From: CAYZJD01 sp964483455
GTDB lineage: Bacteria > Acidobacteriota > Terriglobia > Bryobacterales > Bryobacteraceae
Assembly (NCBI GenBank): GCA_964483455.1
Contig: CAZACK010000118.1
Span: 1 to 15,149 of the forward strand
Reading direction: 5' to 3'
DNA: 15,149 bases
Shown: positions 14,902 to 15,149 of the stretch, in pieces
How the letters are laid out: every line of letters begins with the position of its first letter
Position numbering within the stretch: position 1 is the first letter of the stretch
Notes under the pieces: model-generated
What the model saw: only the letters and a program-made list of their open reading frames with translations
What the model was told of the DNA's origin: nothing
Databases searched by the model: none
Position numbers and translations under genes: made by a program

Positions 14902-15149
14902 CTATAGCTTCAACAGGGTCCGGAGCCGTTTGGTCTGCACCCGGCTGACTGGGATTTCCGTCTGCTTCTTGTCATCCATCCGCAATTGGTAGCTGGATTT
15001 GAACCACGGTATGACTTCCTTGATCCGGTTGATATTGACCAGGTAGGAGCGGTGAACCCGCCAGAAAGTCTCCGGGTCCAGGTTGGCCTGGAGTTCCTCG
15101 ATGGTGCGGTAGTTGGAAAGCCCCTCGACCATCGTCGTGACCATCGTGA
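14902..15149 (-). CDS. LytTR-type DNA-binding response regulator, C-terminal part (gene runs off the window)
   Basis: Only the last 82 or so codons are present. The frame is open through the window edge, so the ATG at 15144 is probably internal. The visible part is a LytTR DNA-binding domain: NYRTIEELQANLDPETFWRVHRSYLVN, then NRIKEVIPWF and a final PVSRVQTKRLRTLL. The F-x-R-V/I-H-R-S-Y-L-V-N core is the signature of this family. Most such proteins carry an N-terminal receiver domain and pair with a LytS/AlgZ-like histidine kinase, which would lie beyond the window. It converges with the YdcF-like gene across a 35-base gap that has no clear terminator. Confidence 0.9.
   Translation of the reverse strand, partial: TMVTTMVEGLSNYRTIEELQANLDPETFWRVHRSYLVNINRIKEVIPWFKSSYQLRMDDKKQTEIPVSRVQTKRLRTLLKL

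Overview
This is a high-GC, gene-dense bacterial chromosome segment with eleven protein genes and no RNA gene, insertion sequence or CRISPR array that I can see. It most likely comes from an Acidobacteriota genome of the Bryobacterales/Solibacter type. Two features suggest this: the first gene ends in a TIGR03437-type domain, a family largely confined to Solibacter relatives, and there is a large Oar-like TonB-dependent receptor with an N-terminal carboxypeptidase-regulatory-like domain, a class strongly expanded in that phylum. The assignment is inference from gene content.

Layout. 48-1859 (-) is a secreted beta-propeller protein with the C-terminal TIGR03437 domain. 2110-3150 (-) is a SAM methyltransferase. 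It diverges from 3316-4311 (+), a PAPS-type sulfotransferase, and 4419-5747 (+), a sulfatase-superfamily hydrolase whose formylglycine cysteine is replaced by threonine. A perfect palindrome (5762-5783) separates this pair from the convergent L-lactate permease (5796-7400, -). A second, longer palindrome (7500-7529) follows the TonB-dependent receptor gene (7545-10970, -). Next come a small PilZ gene (11131-11508, -) and a divergent, apparently exported RidA-family protein (11666-12100, +). The ridA 3' end overlaps that of rarA (12078-13421, -). rarA itself is joined by an ATGA overlap to an upstream TrmH/SpoU RNA methyltransferase gene (13418-14212, -). Only 27 bases away and divergent is a YdcF/DUF218 membrane protein (14240-14866, +). 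The window ends inside a LytTR-type DNA-binding regulator (14902 to the end, -).

How the genes may work together. The methyltransferase, sulfotransferase and sulfatase-like hydrolase (2110-5747) are the most plausible local module, possibly decorating a surface glycan, lipid or small molecule. That is inferred from adjacency only. The receptor and permease are uptake functions without recognisable partner genes here. rarA and the RNA methyltransferase gene are housekeeping genes that look co-translated. No gap between genes exceeds 300 bases; the largest (1860-2109) holds only a candidate -10 element and short weak hairpins. I found no clear, wholly undescribed system. The best candidates for follow-up are the threonine-type sulfatase homologue beside a sulfotransferase, the exported and apparently leaderless RidA, and the histidine-decorated propeller of the first gene.
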